A stretch of 64,000 nt of DNA from an uncultured Parafilimonas sp. (GCA_903882935.1 CAIRZB010000028.1:62001-126000); one strand, 5' to 3'. Positions 45,127-54,484 are shown, counted from the stretch's first letter. Translations and numbers: made by a program. The notes: generated by a model from the sequence alone, not told the origin.

Positions 45127-45828
45127 TTAATATTTAACCATCTGTTCATATAAGTGCCCCTCAGTTAAAAAAACATCATAGTCGTATGGATCGCTCATTT
45201 TGCGCAGGCTTAGGGTTGTACCCGGCGGCAATTTTTGGTTAATTTCCCGTTTTTTTATTTTATCAACCTGGCCTGTGGTAAAGTTACGGAACGTACTTTT
45301 TATTGTTAGGGCCTGGCCTGCTACCGAATATTCTTGCACCATATTAACAGCATGGTCATCATCTGCGTATCCAGGTACCACATTACTGTAGTACACTTTT
45401 TGCAAACTAAACCTACTCAAATTATTGTTATAAACGTATGTAAGGCGGTCAAGCCCCTTCTCAAAATCGTGGGTTACCAAAATCTTGTTGCCCCTAACTT
45501 CCACGCGTGGCCCAAGGTCTCCCACGGTAAATGCGGCCGAAGAATCTATTATCACCAACCCATCATTATTTCTGCAAAGCACAAATATCTTGTTTAGTTC
45601 AACAGTGCTGTCAGTATTGCCAGCCACAACAACAAGCAACTTACCCCTACCACGTTTAATGCCAGCCTCAGCTATCAAGTTAAATTTATGGTATGAGCCT
45701 TCAACTGTATCTGCTTCAAAAAAATATCGGGGGCCAATAGCATAGTTCACCGAATCTACTAAGCCACTGCTTTGGCAAAATGCCCCGATGGGAAAACAAT
45801 AACATATAAAAATCAGCAGTTTCTTCAT
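45127..45828 (-). CDS. secreted hypothetical protein
   Basis: This 233-residue protein has a signal peptide (MKKLLIFICYCFPIGAFCQ) and a body rich in beta-strand-like segments (for example NLIAEAGIKRGRGKLLVVVA). I do not recognise a family. It begins 30 bp after the stop of the DUF5686 gene and is probably cotranscribed with it. Confidence 0.75.
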   Translation of the reverse strand: MKKLLIFICYCFPIGAFCQSSGLVDSVNYAIGPRYFFEADTVEGSYHKFNLIAEAGIKRGRGKLLVVVAGNTDSTVELNKIFVLCRNNDGLVIIDSSAAFTVGDLGPRVEVRGNKILVTHDFEKGLDRLTYVYNNNLSRFSLQKVYYSNVVPGYADDDHAVNMVQEYSVAGQALTIKSTFRNFTTGQVDKIKKREINQKLPPGTTLSLRKMSDPYDYDVFLTEGHLYEQMVKY

Positions 45829-45858
45829 TTAAAGCCAAAGTTATTAATATTTTATGTG

Positions 45859-48357
45859 CTACAGCGAAACTCTGAAGCCAAAAAATATGCCAAAACGTTG
45901 TTGGGCAGCCAAAGGCAAAGGTTTTGGCAACACACGCCAAACAAAATCAATCCTGAACAATTTAAAAATATTGTCAATGCCCGTGCCAACCTCCAAGTAC
46001 AGTTTGCCGTCAAGCGAATTAAATGGGCTGTTACCCACAAAATTAAGCTGCTTATTGGCATCGCTTAAGTTGCCAACCACGCCTTTGGCTTCCCACAACT
46101 GCCGTAGCTTTAGTTTACGTGTAAGGGGTATAAAACGGAACAAGCCGCTGCCTATATTGTGTTCAATGTTAAAACCGGCGTACTGGTCGGTGATATATTC
46201 GTAGCGGTTTAGTAGGTTAAACGAGTATTGGCTGTAGTAATTAAACTCATTGCCCGGCTGTATGTCAAGCACTTGGTAAGGCAGGGCGGCATTGCCAAAC
46301 ACTTTACCCGCAAACACATTATAGTTAAGCGTGCCGTACGGCGAAATATTTATAAAGTCGCTAATTACCACATCGGCCTTGTTATAGGTGTAACTGCTGT
46401 TAAGCACCCCTTTTATACCATGGGTGTATTTAACCTCCACAATAGGATAGTCGCTGCCAAGGCTTGTGCGGCTAAAGTTTTCCGCAAAAGTGCGTTCCTT
46501 GTAGGCATACCGTAAGCGAACACTGGTTTCAAAACTGTTCAAGGGTTTTCCGCCGCCGTCAACAGGATAATACTCCTTTCCTGGCAGGTTTAACAATGGG
46601 GTGTATTGACGGCTGGCCATTGTTACACCAAGCCCAAAACCCGTATGGTTCTCCGCATAATAATCCAGCTTTTTTTCATCCACCCGTTGAAACTTATATG
46701 GCACGCCACTCTTACGGAAAAGGTAGGCCAATAAGTTGTCCGAACCTAATTGGCCCGTATACAGCTGTCCATTGTCAAGGTCGTGCTTGTAGGAGAAGTT
46801 TATGTAACTCCAAGGCGCACGGGCAAACTCGTATTGCACCTCGCCCTTTCCTTTAAAGGCCCCGTCTTTTGTGCCATAGGCCAAATAGCTGTGTAAATAC
46901 CAGTGCTTGCTAAAGTCTCTGTTGGTGGAAAGGTCAAAACGGGTGCGGATGCCTTCCCAATAATTGGCCGAAACCCAGTTGTACCAAGGCCCAATCCTAA
47001 AATTGCCAATATCCTTCACGCCGGTAAAGGAAAAATTCAGCAGGCCCCGGTAAAAAATATACGTGCGGTTTTTTTCCAGCGTGTCTAGCAACTTGTACAC
47101 CCCTAGCTCGTCCTTATTTAAGGGTTCGTGCCTGCTTTTTTGCCAAACTGAGTCTGGCAGGTTTGTAGCCTGGGGCAGCACAACAATATCCTCTGGCGAT
47201 TTGCTTTTGGCAAGCTGGTTTGTAACCGATGAGTCATTCACCACTATGTTTTTATACGTGGCAGTTTTTCGCCCTTTGAAGCTTATTTTAGATCTGCCGA
47301 GGGGCGATATATCAGCCACAAATTTGTCTTTGTACAAAAACCAGTCGGTATCGTGCAAAAGTTTGTACTCCTGTATTATCGTTAGGCCGGTGATAAAGTT
47401 AATATTGGCATCCAGCGAGGGCCGAAGGGTAATTTTTTGTATGGCAAAAGTGGTATCGTGTACCCAAGCATCGCCTTCAAATGTACTTTGCCCTTTATGT
47501 TTTGCCGTAAAGCTAAAGTGTACCAGGCGCTTTTTATTTAAATATTGTGTGTCTAACAGCTTGAATTTGTAAAAATTATCCCCGTTGTCGTTAAAGGGGC
47601 TTATAAATTCCTTGTCGAACACCGGTATAAAATTATGGTACACATTTACGTTTTGGTAGGTACCCCCCAATTGCTTCATCACACTCTCGTTGTCAATACC
47701 ATTGGTAATAGTTGCCTTAATTACCTCCCTGGTGCGCACGGGGTTTTTCTGGTAATAATAGTCAGATAGTGTTTCAATAAGGTAAACTGGCAAAAAAGGC
47801 TCTTTCTCCGATGTGGTGTCAACAAAATCCAAGGCAAAATTTAATGGCTTCAGCAACCCAACTTTGGCTATTTTCTGTTTATTAATATTATCAATATCTA
47901 GCTCCAGCTTGTTATAAATTTCGTAGGAGTAGTTATTCCAGTTATGCCTGTCGTGCTGGGGCTTATGCAGCATTATCCTCCTCCAAAACCATAATGCACG
48001 GTTGTATTTGGCCTTCACCACTGCCTCGTGTTGTGGGGGCAAAACCTCCAAACGAAAGGTAAGCAGCACAGAATCTTTGTTGAAAGTAAATGGTATATCA
48101 AGCACTTTGTAGCCCACACTACTCACTTCCAGTGTGTCACCTACCGGCCATTCAGGCAACTGAATGGTTAGCCTGCCAAGGGAGTCGGTTAGCGCACCCC
48201 TGCCGTTTAATTTAAATACGGCCGATGAAAAAGGGATGGGTTCATCGCTTTGCTTATCCAAAATAACACCTCTCAAAACTTTATACTGCGCGCCAGCATT
48301 ACAAAAATTCATTAATACCATTGCCCATACCAATCCTAATTTGCATACTCTCTTCAT
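45859..48357 (-). CDS. DUF5686 outer-membrane protein with carboxypeptidase-like regulatory domain
   Basis: I start at the ATG at 48357 (MKRVCKLGLVWAMVLMNFCN), which gives a clean signal peptide and 832 residues; an ATG at 48384 would add nine. Residues about 25-100 form a CarboxypepD_reg-like Ig domain (GVILDKQSDEPIPFSSAVFK). The rest is the DUF5686 region, ending in beta-strands with a terminal FFGFRVSL typical of outer-membrane barrels. The function of this family is unknown; a role in envelope transport is only inferred. The divergent carB-like gene lies 143 bp away. Confidence 0.9.
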   Translation of the reverse strand: MKRVCKLGLVWAMVLMNFCNAGAQYKVLRGVILDKQSDEPIPFSSAVFKLNGRGALTDSLGRLTIQLPEWPVGDTLEVSSVGYKVLDIPFTFNKDSVLLTFRLEVLPPQHEAVVKAKYNRALWFWRRIMLHKPQHDRHNWNNYSYEIYNKLELDIDNINKQKIAKVGLLKPLNFALDFVDTTSEKEPFLPVYLIETLSDYYYQKNPVRTREVIKATITNGIDNESVMKQLGGTYQNVNVYHNFIPVFDKEFISPFNDNGDNFYKFKLLDTQYLNKKRLVHFSFTAKHKGQSTFEGDAWVHDTTFAIQKITLRPSLDANINFITGLTIIQEYKLLHDTDWFLYKDKFVADISPLGRSKISFKGRKTATYKNIVVNDSSVTNQLAKSKSPEDIVVLPQATNLPDSVWQKSRHEPLNKDELGVYKLLDTLEKNRTYIFYRGLLNFSFTGVKDIGNFRIGPWYNWVSANYWEGIRTRFDLSTNRDFSKHWYLHSYLAYGTKDGAFKGKGEVQYEFARAPWSYINFSYKHDLDNGQLYTGQLGSDNLLAYLFRKSGVPYKFQRVDEKKLDYYAENHTGFGLGVTMASRQYTPLLNLPGKEYYPVDGGGKPLNSFETSVRLRYAYKERTFAENFSRTSLGSDYPIVEVKYTHGIKGVLNSSYTYNKADVVISDFINISPYGTLNYNVFAGKVFGNAALPYQVLDIQPGNEFNYYSQYSFNLLNRYEYITDQYAGFNIEHNIGSGLFRFIPLTRKLKLRQLWEAKGVVGNLSDANKQLNFVGNSPFNSLDGKLYLEVGTGIDNIFKLFRIDFVWRVLPKPLPLAAQQRFGIFFGFRVSL

Positions 48358-48452
48358 AATCACAATTAACGTTATTAGAAACAAAACGCATCATATGGCA
48401 AAATAGATTACAACTGGAATGCCAAAATTATCACAATAACCCTGTATTTAGT

Positions 48453-48483
48453 TTTGATTAAACATTATTAGATGTTAATTTTG
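48453..48483 (+). promoter_or_regulatory. promoter of the split carB gene
   Basis: TTTG (48453-48456), 19 nt, then TAATTTTG (48476-48483) is an exact match to the Bacteroidota consensus. Transcription should start near 48490, about 10 nt before the ATG at 48501. Confidence 0.85.
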
Positions 48484-48500
48484 CCGAATTTTGTAACATA

Positions 48501-49697
48501 ATGAGCTATACAACACTTTCCTCCAACGAGTCAATTCCTTCGGCGAAAAAAAAGATCATAGTACTTGGCAGCGGCCCCAACCGTATAGGGCAGGGTATTG
48601 AGTTTGACTATTGTTGCGTACATGGTTTGTTAGCAATAAAAGAATGCGGGTACGAGGCAATTATGGTTAATTGCAACCCTGAAACAGTGAGTACAGATTT
48701 TGACATGGCCGACAAGCTGTACTTTGAACCTGTTTATTGGGAACACCTATGGGAAATTATTGAACTGGAAAAACCCGAAGGCGTGATTGTGCAACTAGGC
48801 GGCCAAACAGCCCTGAAGCTAGCCCGCAAACTGGAAGCAAAAGGCATACCGATTATAGGCACCAGTTTTGACAATATGGACATTGCCGAAGACCGCGGCC
48901 GTTTTAGCGACCTGCTAAAGGAATTGAAGATACCTTACCCAGAATACGGCACCGCTTATACCGCCGATGAAGCCATTGAAGTGGCCAAAACGGTTGGCTT
49001 TCCTGTGTTGGTGCGCCCCAGCTACGTATTGGGCGGCCAAAGGATGCGCATAGTGATTAACGACGAGGAATTGGAGAAAGCGGTGGTAAGCCTGTTAAAG
49101 CACATACCCAACAATAAGATACTGATTGACCATTTTCTTGACCGTTGCCAGGAAGCTGAGATTGACGGTATTTTCGACGGCGAGGATTTTCACGTGATGG
49201 GTGTAATGGAGCATATTGAGCCAGCGGGTATACACAGTGGCGACAGCAACGCGGTATTGCCTGCTTTTAACCTTACCCCACTGGTAGTTACGACGATGGA
49301 GTTTTACGCGGAAAAAATTGCCCGTGCATTAGACATACGCGGGTTGATTAACATACAGTTTGCCATTAAAAACGGCAAAGTATATGTAATTGAAGCCAAC
49401 CCCCGCGCCAGCCGCACCACACCATTTATTGCTAAAGCATACCAGATACCTTATTTAAATATCGCCACCAAGGTGATGATTGGCGCCGCCAAATTGAAAG
49501 ACTTTACCATTGAGAAAAAGCTGGAAGGCTTTGCCATTAAGGAACCTGTGTTTAGCTTCAATAAGTTTCCGAATGTAAACAAGGAACTTGGCCCCGAAAT
49601 GAAGAGCACCGGCGAAGCGATACGTTTTATTAAAGACCTGCGCGACCCCTATTTTAGAACTTTGTACAGGGAAAAGAGCATGTATTTAAGCAAATAG
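48501..49697 (+). CDS. carB: carbamoyl-phosphate synthase large subunit, C-terminal synthetase half only
   Basis: The 398 residues correspond to the second ATP-grasp synthetase unit of CarB (E. coli residues about 555-935), which phosphorylates carbamate. KKIIVLGSGPNRIGQGIEFD at residues 18-37 opens the unit, VRPSYVLGGQRMR contributes to the ATP site, and VIEANPRASRTTPF is the metal-binding strand. The N-terminal carboxyphosphate unit and the C-terminal allosteric MGS domain are absent. The leader residues SSNESIPSAKKK match the inter-domain linker of intact CarB. A perfect promoter just upstream and a terminator downstream show a self-contained gene, not a pseudogene edge. The missing half must be elsewhere in the genome. 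Confidence 0.92.
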   Translation: MSYTTLSSNESIPSAKKKIIVLGSGPNRIGQGIEFDYCCVHGLLAIKECGYEAIMVNCNPETVSTDFDMADKLYFEPVYWEHLWEIIELEKPEGVIVQLGGQTALKLARKLEAKGIPIIGTSFDNMDIAEDRGRFSDLLKELKIPYPEYGTAYTADEAIEVAKTVGFPVLVRPSYVLGGQRMRIVINDEELEKAVVSLLKHIPNNKILIDHFLDRCQEAEIDGIFDGEDFHVMGVMEHIEPAGIHSGDSNAVLPAFNLTPLVVTTMEFYAEKIARALDIRGLINIQFAIKNGKVYVIEANPRASRTTPFIAKAYQIPYLNIATKVMIGAAKLKDFTIEKKLEGFAIKEPVFSFNKFPNVNKELGPEMKSTGEAIRFIKDLRDPYFRTLYREKSMYLSK

Positions 49698-49721
49698 CTT
49701 AGCTATGACATCATATAACTC

Positions 49722-49770
49722 AAAGCCTCGAAAAGATGTTGCTAATAGAAACATTTTTTCGAGGCTTTTT
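49722..49770. terminator. bidirectional terminator between carB and the CBS gene
   Basis: AAAGCCTCGAAAA (49722-49734) pairs with TTTTCGAGGCTTT (49756-49768), with A-rich and T-rich outer arms. It serves both convergent genes. Confidence 0.85.
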
Positions 49771-49824
49771 ATTAAAAGTGTTGTGAAGGCAAAACAAATC
49801 AGCCAAATAGCACTAGACCCAACG

Positions 49825-50487
49825 CTATATATTCAAATATGCCATAAGTAAATCTAGGTTTTCCTTCAACTCATTTTCATATAATTCCTCACCAAAATAG
49901 TTTAAAATAGTGTAATCGTACCGTTGCAGGGTAGCAATAATATCTGATATTTCTAGCTTGTTTATCTTAAAGGTAACCTGTAAAATGCCAGTGGCAGCAT
50001 CAGTATAGGTATTTAGCTGGGTAATATAGGCATCGTTCGTCTCTACCAGGCGGCTCAATTCCCCAAAAGAAAAATTGCGCTTTTCCATTTCAAGCACAAT
50101 CATACCACCCGGCTCGTCAACCGCGTTAAAAGTACTTGTTGCGTGGATGAGCTTTTTTGCCGTTATAACCCCTAACAGTTCCTTGGTTTCATTTACCACA
50201 GGTAAAAGTGAAATGTCACCCAAACCCGCCATCATTTTTATGGCTGTAAGAAAATGCTCGTGGGCCAATATCCCTGCAATTATAAAATGGTCTTCGAGCG
50301 TGGATATTAGGGCATCTTCGTCAAACTCATGTAAAATATCTTTGCTAATGAGGCCAGCAAATTTTTCATCAGTTTCTATCGCTAGGTGCTGCACGTTATA
50401 ATCGTCCATCATCTGCAGCGCAAAGGATACTTTATCAGTAGTATATACATGCGGAAAATTATCCTCAATAATTTGTGATACTAGCAT
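49825..50487 (-). CDS. CBS-domain pair protein
   Basis: I start at the ATG at 50487 (MLVSQIIEDNFPHVYTTDKV), giving 220 residues, because a perfect AGGAGG lies five nt upstream (50498-50493), rare in this window; an ATG at 50517 would swallow it. Residues about 1-125 form two CBS domains (FALQMMDDYNVQHLAIETDE and LLPVVNETKELLGVITAKKL) that usually bind adenosine nucleotides. A second, ACT-like half follows. The partner is unknown. The hydrolase gene upstream is 36 bp away, so they may share a transcript. Confidence 0.9.
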   Translation of the reverse strand: MLVSQIIEDNFPHVYTTDKVSFALQMMDDYNVQHLAIETDEKFAGLISKDILHEFDEDALISTLEDHFIIAGILAHEHFLTAIKMMAGLGDISLLPVVNETKELLGVITAKKLIHATSTFNAVDEPGGMIVLEMEKRNFSFGELSRLVETNDAYITQLNTYTDAATGILQVTFKINKLEISDIIATLQRYDYTILNYFGEELYENELKENLDLLMAYLNI

Positions 50488-50492
50488 ATTTA

Positions 50493-50498
50493 CCTCCT
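50493..50498 (-). promoter_or_regulatory. strong Shine-Dalgarno AGGAGG of the CBS gene
   Basis: AGGAGG followed by TAAAT and ATG decides the start codon at 50487. Most genes here lack such a site. Confidence 0.8.
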
Positions 50499-50523
50499 TT
50501 GCCGTACATGAAGACAATTATAA

Positions 50524-51303
50524 CTATACTGTTGCTGCAAGCGGTGCCTTAAGTTTTAATAAAAACTCTTCCAGTATCCTGTTAAACTCAGCCGGCACTT
50601 CCATCATGGGTGCATGGCCGCAATTGTTTATAAAATGCAACTCGCTGTTAGGTATAAGCTTGTTAAACTCCTGCGCAACAAATGGCGGTGTTATCGTGTC
50701 GTTCTGCCCCCAAATAAGCAATGTAGGTTGCTTAATTTGGTTTAACTCTTCCTCCAAGTTGTTACGGATGGCACTTTTGGCCAGAGCGATTATCTTAATA
50801 ACGGTAAGCCTGTTGTTGGTTATGGAGTACACTTCGTCAACCAACTCCTTTGTTGCCATGGCAGGGTCAAAAAAAGTCAGTTCGGTCTTTTTTCTAATAT
50901 ATTCGTAATCGCCGCGTTTGGGGTAACTGTCGCCCATGCCGTTTTCAAACAAGCCTGAACTACCGGTTAACGTAAGCGATTTTATGCGTTCAGGGTGTTT
51001 TAGTATATGCACCAACGCCACGTGCCCGCCTAATGAGTTGCCAAGCAGATGTATATTTTCGTACCCTTTTAGCTCAATAAACTTATGTACGTGTTTTTGC
51101 AAACCACCAACGGTAGTATGAAACAAGTCAAGCTCAAACAATGGCAGCAAAGGCACCACTACTTTATAATGGCCACTAAAGTGGTCAATCAGGTCTTTGA
51201 AATTACTCAAAGCACCAAACAAACCATGCAGCAGCACCAGGGGTTCGCCCTCGCCTTCCTCAATGTACCTGAATTTGTCAGTTTGTTTAATAGTATACTC
51301 CAT
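50524..51303 (-). CDS. alpha/beta-fold hydrolase
   Basis: I start at the ATG at 51303 (MEYTIKQTDKFRYIEEGEGE), giving 259 residues; the start at 51336 lies inside an inverted repeat. The oxyanion motif LVLLHGLFGALSNF, the nucleophile elbow LLGNSLGGHVAL (Ser90), Asp of LIWGQNDTITPP and His of NCGHAPMMEVP form a complete triad. Substrate is unknown; esterase or C-C hydrolase are both possible. A dyad upstream may be its operator. Confidence 0.9.
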   Translation of the reverse strand: MEYTIKQTDKFRYIEEGEGEPLVLLHGLFGALSNFKDLIDHFSGHYKVVVPLLPLFELDLFHTTVGGLQKHVHKFIELKGYENIHLLGNSLGGHVALVHILKHPERIKSLTLTGSSGLFENGMGDSYPKRGDYEYIRKKTELTFFDPAMATKELVDEVYSITNNRLTVIKIIALAKSAIRNNLEEELNQIKQPTLLIWGQNDTITPPFVAQEFNKLIPNSELHFINNCGHAPMMEVPAEFNRILEEFLLKLKAPLAATV

Positions 51304-51330
51304 TGTAAAAACATTCTTAAAAACACCCCT

Positions 51331-51362
51331 ATGCAATTACTTACAAATAAACGTAATTGCAT
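51331..51362. promoter_or_regulatory. 10-bp inverted repeat upstream of the hydrolase gene
   Basis: ATGCAATTAC (51331-51340) and GTAATTGCAT (51353-51362) are perfectly complementary across a 12-nt spacer that itself reads TTACAAATAAAC. The site ends 28 bp upstream of the hydrolase ATG, the right place for an operator. Confidence 0.55.
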
Positions 51363-51522
51363 TGATAAAACCTTAATGTTTAAAGGTTGTATGTAACGCC
51401 TACCCTAGTTTAACTGCAAAAATACCGCATTTCGGCTACAAAATTTGCAGCAAGCCTCTGTGCAAGGTGCAATTATACGTGTTAATTTATAATGAATAGC
51501 CCCAAACAAGGCCTTAGCATAT

Positions 51523-52056
51523 TTATTTTTTGCCTCCAAACGAAGCAAAAAAGCCTTCCAGTTGGCCAAAAAGGTTTTTAAACACAGGCAGCAAGTAGCC
51601 CAACCCGTCAATGGCCTTTGGCCCCAAGGGTGCAATTAGGCTGTACGTTTTGGATGCCAATATGGTCTCTGGCTTAAGCAACGCCAGTTGGGCGGCATAA
51701 AATAAAACAATGCTATATACCGCAATGTATAAAAGGGCATAAAAAACAACACCGCCAAGCCGGTTAACCCAGCCCATCATTATATACTCCATCGATTTTT
51801 GGATGATGGCCGCCACCCACCGTACCAACAGGGCAACACATATCAGTACAACAATAAAGGAAAGAACGGGCAGCCATTGGTTGTTTATGGAGGTGTTTTT
51901 TTGAAGCCAGTTTGCCACCACAACGGATAGCTTTATGGCCGCTGCCAAACCGATGAATACCCCAAAAAAAGAAAATACGGCTACAATAAGGCCACGGCTT
52001 AAGCCTTTAAAAATAGCCAAAGCAAGTAACACCAATAAAATAATATCAATAACCAT
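51523..52056 (-). CDS. CvpA-family membrane protein
   Basis: This 177-residue protein has four hydrophobic segments (MVIDIILLVLLALAIFKGLS, then SFFGVFIGLAAAIKLSVVVA, LSFIVVLICVALLVRWVAAI and ALLYIAVYSIVLFYAAQLAL) as in CvpA, first known for colicin V production and linked to envelope stress. The last 50 residues are soluble. It lies 175 bp downstream of the YqeY gene beyond a terminator. Confidence 0.88.
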   Translation of the reverse strand: MVIDIILLVLLALAIFKGLSRGLIVAVFSFFGVFIGLAAAIKLSVVVANWLQKNTSINNQWLPVLSFIVVLICVALLVRWVAAIIQKSMEYIMMGWVNRLGGVVFYALLYIAVYSIVLFYAAQLALLKPETILASKTYSLIAPLGPKAIDGLGYLLPVFKNLFGQLEGFFASFGGKK

Positions 52057-52097
52057 AGCCTTGTAAAATTAAGGGGTAAACAATAGGGGGTAAATAA

Positions 52098-52122
52098 AAA
52101 AAACCGCACGATGCGGTTTTTT
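52098..52122 (-). terminator. terminator after the YqeY gene
   Basis: AAAAAACCGCA/TGCGGTTTTTT is a perfect 11-bp stem around a CGA triloop, with A and T runs on either side, so it can work on both strands. It follows the leftward YqeY gene. Confidence 0.85.
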
Positions 52123-52230
52123 CTAAAAAAATATCACTGGTATGGTATACGATAGCGTAATAGGGCTGGCACCATTGCATAAAAGGCAAATCATGGTACA
52201 TTTCAACTATGCCTTACCCCGCCTTATTAC

Positions 52231-52686
52231 TTAAGCCTTATTCAGCAATGCTTTTACCGTTGCGGAAACTGCTTTGCCCTCGGCTAAACCGGCCAGTTTT
52301 TTTGACGCCACACCCATAACCTTACCCATGTCGGCAGGGGAAGACGCGCCGAGTTCGGCAATTATTTTGGCCACTTCCTCAGCCAACTCTGCCTCGGTTA
52401 GCTGTTTTGGCAAAAATTGTTCAATTATGGCAATTTCCTCGTTTTCCTTTTGTGCAAGGTCTTCCCTTTTTTGCTGGTTATAAATCTCCAAGGAATCCCT
52501 CCTCTGTTTTACCATCTTCTGCAAAAGCTTTATTTCGGTCTCTGCTGATATTTCGCCATTGGCACCGGGTTCGGTTTTGGCCTTTATTATTTCAGCCTTA
52601 ATAGCCCTTAGGCCACGCAAAGCAGCTTCATCTTTAGCCTTCATGGCACCCTTCATCAGTTCCATCACTTGTGTTTCTAAGCTCAT
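52231..52686 (-). CDS. GatB/YqeY-domain protein
   Basis: This 151-residue helical protein (MSLETQVMELMKGAMKAKDE) matches YqeY along its length, including KLLQKMVKQRRDSLEIYNQQ and the C-terminal ADMGKVMGVASKKLAGLAEG segment. YqeY shares a tail-like domain with the GatB amidotransferase subunit and may act on tRNA, but its function is not settled. The start ATG at 52686 is direct. Confidence 0.93.
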   Translation of the reverse strand: MSLETQVMELMKGAMKAKDEAALRGLRAIKAEIIKAKTEPGANGEISAETEIKLLQKMVKQRRDSLEIYNQQKREDLAQKENEEIAIIEQFLPKQLTEAELAEEVAKIIAELGASSPADMGKVMGVASKKLAGLAEGKAVSATVKALLNKA

Positions 52687-52809
52687 ATATAAAAAGGTTT
52701 ATAGTTTTCAGTTTTCTGTTTGTAGTTCATTCATGTAGGAGGAACCCTTGCAATTCTGAAAAGCACTGTTTTCTGAATTGTAATATTGATTCTGCCATAC
52801 TGCCACCGA

Positions 52810-53157
52810 CTACTTGGCGTTTTCTTGCAATTGGCTTTCCCTAAATTTTTGGAAAAAGCTCTTTGCAAAAGTTTTCATGTCGGCAACCAACTCGTGGTGG
52901 TGGGTGGCACGGTCATAAGTATCGGCCATGGTCATCATGGTTTGGTAAAAAAAATCGGCCATTTCGTCTACCATCATGTCTTTGGTCCATAAATCTATAC
53001 GCAGTGCGCTCTTATCTTCAGCATCCCAAAAGGCCAACATCATGGCCCTTGCTTTTTGTGCCTCGTCGGCCGTGCTGTTGTCGGCCTTCCAAGTTATTTG
53101 CTCGGGTACCTTGTCTTTATCCAAATGTACGTCTATCGTTATCGTTGATGTACTCAT
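52810..53157 (-). CDS. gldC: gliding motility protein GldC
   Basis: This 115-residue protein (MSTSTITIDVHLDKDKVPEQ) matches GldC, including ITWKADNSTADEAQKARAMM and FWDAEDKSALRIDLWTKDMM. GldC is a small soluble protein of the Bacteroidota gliding/type IX secretion gene set with an accessory role. No other gld gene is adjacent. Its presence supports the Bacteroidota assignment. Confidence 0.9.
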   Translation of the reverse strand: MSTSTITIDVHLDKDKVPEQITWKADNSTADEAQKARAMMLAFWDAEDKSALRIDLWTKDMMVDEMADFFYQTMMTMADTYDRATHHHELVADMKTFAKSFFQKFRESQLQENAK

Positions 53158-53223
53158 GTTATATTTTATAAGGCTGTAAAATTAAGCGGAATTGGTGAAA
53201 CAGGGTTACGTGGCAGCATTTTG

Positions 53224-54336
53224 TTACTTAGCCAAGCTTTCTATCAAGTCCCAAAAAGGTTTGGCTATGGCATCCCGCTGCATGGTTACCGCTTTGGCAT
53301 TGGCATTTTCAACCATTTCACTGCGCTGCTCTTCGTTTTTGTACAAAGTAATCAAGCCATCTCCCAGTTCTTCAGGGCCACCCGTGGCGGTTAATATTCC
53401 CCCGCCGGCAAAAAACTCCTCTATGTTTTCGGTGCCTACGCTTACAAAAGGTGTGGCGCATTGCAATGCCTCCGCAAGTGGCAGCAAGTCGGCATCGTTG
53501 GCCGGCAAATGAATTAATCCGTAGGCACTGGCCACCAGCGATGCTTTTTCTTTAAGCGTCAACCCATCCAGCACTTGCACATCGTCTTTATATTTATAGG
53601 TGGTTATTTTATCCAGCACATAAATGGGCGCATGTTCGTTTTTGGGTATCAACAGCAACTGCATGTTGCTTTGTTGCCATTTTTTAAATTTTGAAAACGC
53701 TTTCAGTGTGTCAAGCCATAAATCGGGCTTGCTGTCATCTAAAACAGCCACAAAAAACTCCTTATTGTCGGCAAAATTGTCTTTAACGGTAACTTTTTCA
53801 TGCCATTGCCACACCCGGTACTCGCTGTTGGCCGTGTAGGGTACCACATGCAGTGCCTCTTTGGGCTTGCCAGTGGTTTGGCCTACAATATTTGCCGCAT
53901 GGGTTGAATAGGTAATAATGGCTGCTGATGCATTGGCATAAGCCACGCTATTTTTGCGTGCAAGTTTTTGCCAGGGTGCCACCGCAGCTTCAGGGTTCTG
54001 CAATAAACCAATATCGGGCACGGCAAGCAATTGGGGCTGCTTAACAGCCGTGCTGAGTATGCCATTGAGGTTTATAACCACATCGGCCCCAATTTTTGCC
54101 AATATAGACGGTAATTTGGCACTGTACCACCAGCGGAGGCCAAAGCCGCCTGTCGCCTTGGCATCTATGCCGATAACCGCGTTTTCAGGCAAGGAACCCT
54201 TATTTTTAAAGATAAAATCGTCTGCCAGTTCAACCTCGTAGCCAAGCCATGCCGCATAGCCCGACAGCATGTCGGACACATAAAAGCCGTAGTCATTTTC
54301 CAGCGCAATGGTATGGTGAATAACTGCTATACGCAT
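53224..54336 (-). CDS. glycosyltransferase, GT-B fold
   Basis: This 370-residue protein has an N-terminal Rossmann half (MRIAVIHHTIALENDYGFYV) and a C-terminal half with the GT4-like donor-site region (ASAYGLIHLPANDADLLPLA then EALQCATPFVSVGTENIEE). The Glu-x7-Glu motif typical of GT4 is only partly matched. It probably transfers a sugar to a surface glycan. It has its own promoter and is separated from prfA by 148 bp. Confidence 0.85.
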   Translation of the reverse strand: MRIAVIHHTIALENDYGFYVSDMLSGYAAWLGYEVELADDFIFKNKGSLPENAVIGIDAKATGGFGLRWWYSAKLPSILAKIGADVVINLNGILSTAVKQPQLLAVPDIGLLQNPEAAVAPWQKLARKNSVAYANASAAIITYSTHAANIVGQTTGKPKEALHVVPYTANSEYRVWQWHEKVTVKDNFADNKEFFVAVLDDSKPDLWLDTLKAFSKFKKWQQSNMQLLLIPKNEHAPIYVLDKITTYKYKDDVQVLDGLTLKEKASLVASAYGLIHLPANDADLLPLAEALQCATPFVSVGTENIEEFFAGGGILTATGGPEELGDGLITLYKNEEQRSEMVENANAKAVTMQRDAIAKPFWDLIESLAK

Positions 54337-54367
54337 ATAATTACTAAGTTGTGCAAACGCTTAAATA

Positions 54368-54398
54368 CAAATATAAAAATCCAAATCCTAAGGTACAA
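54368..54398 (-). promoter_or_regulatory. promoter of the glycosyltransferase gene
   Basis: On the minus strand TTG (54398-54396), 20 nt, TATATTTG (54375-54368), 31 bp before the ATG at 54336. Confidence 0.7.
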
Positions 54399-54484
54399 GT
54401 TAAGCCCAACGTTGCCACACCTTTGTGGCTGCCACCAACGCTAACTTTAGGTCTTCTTGCCTTTCGGCATACACTACCGCAATC

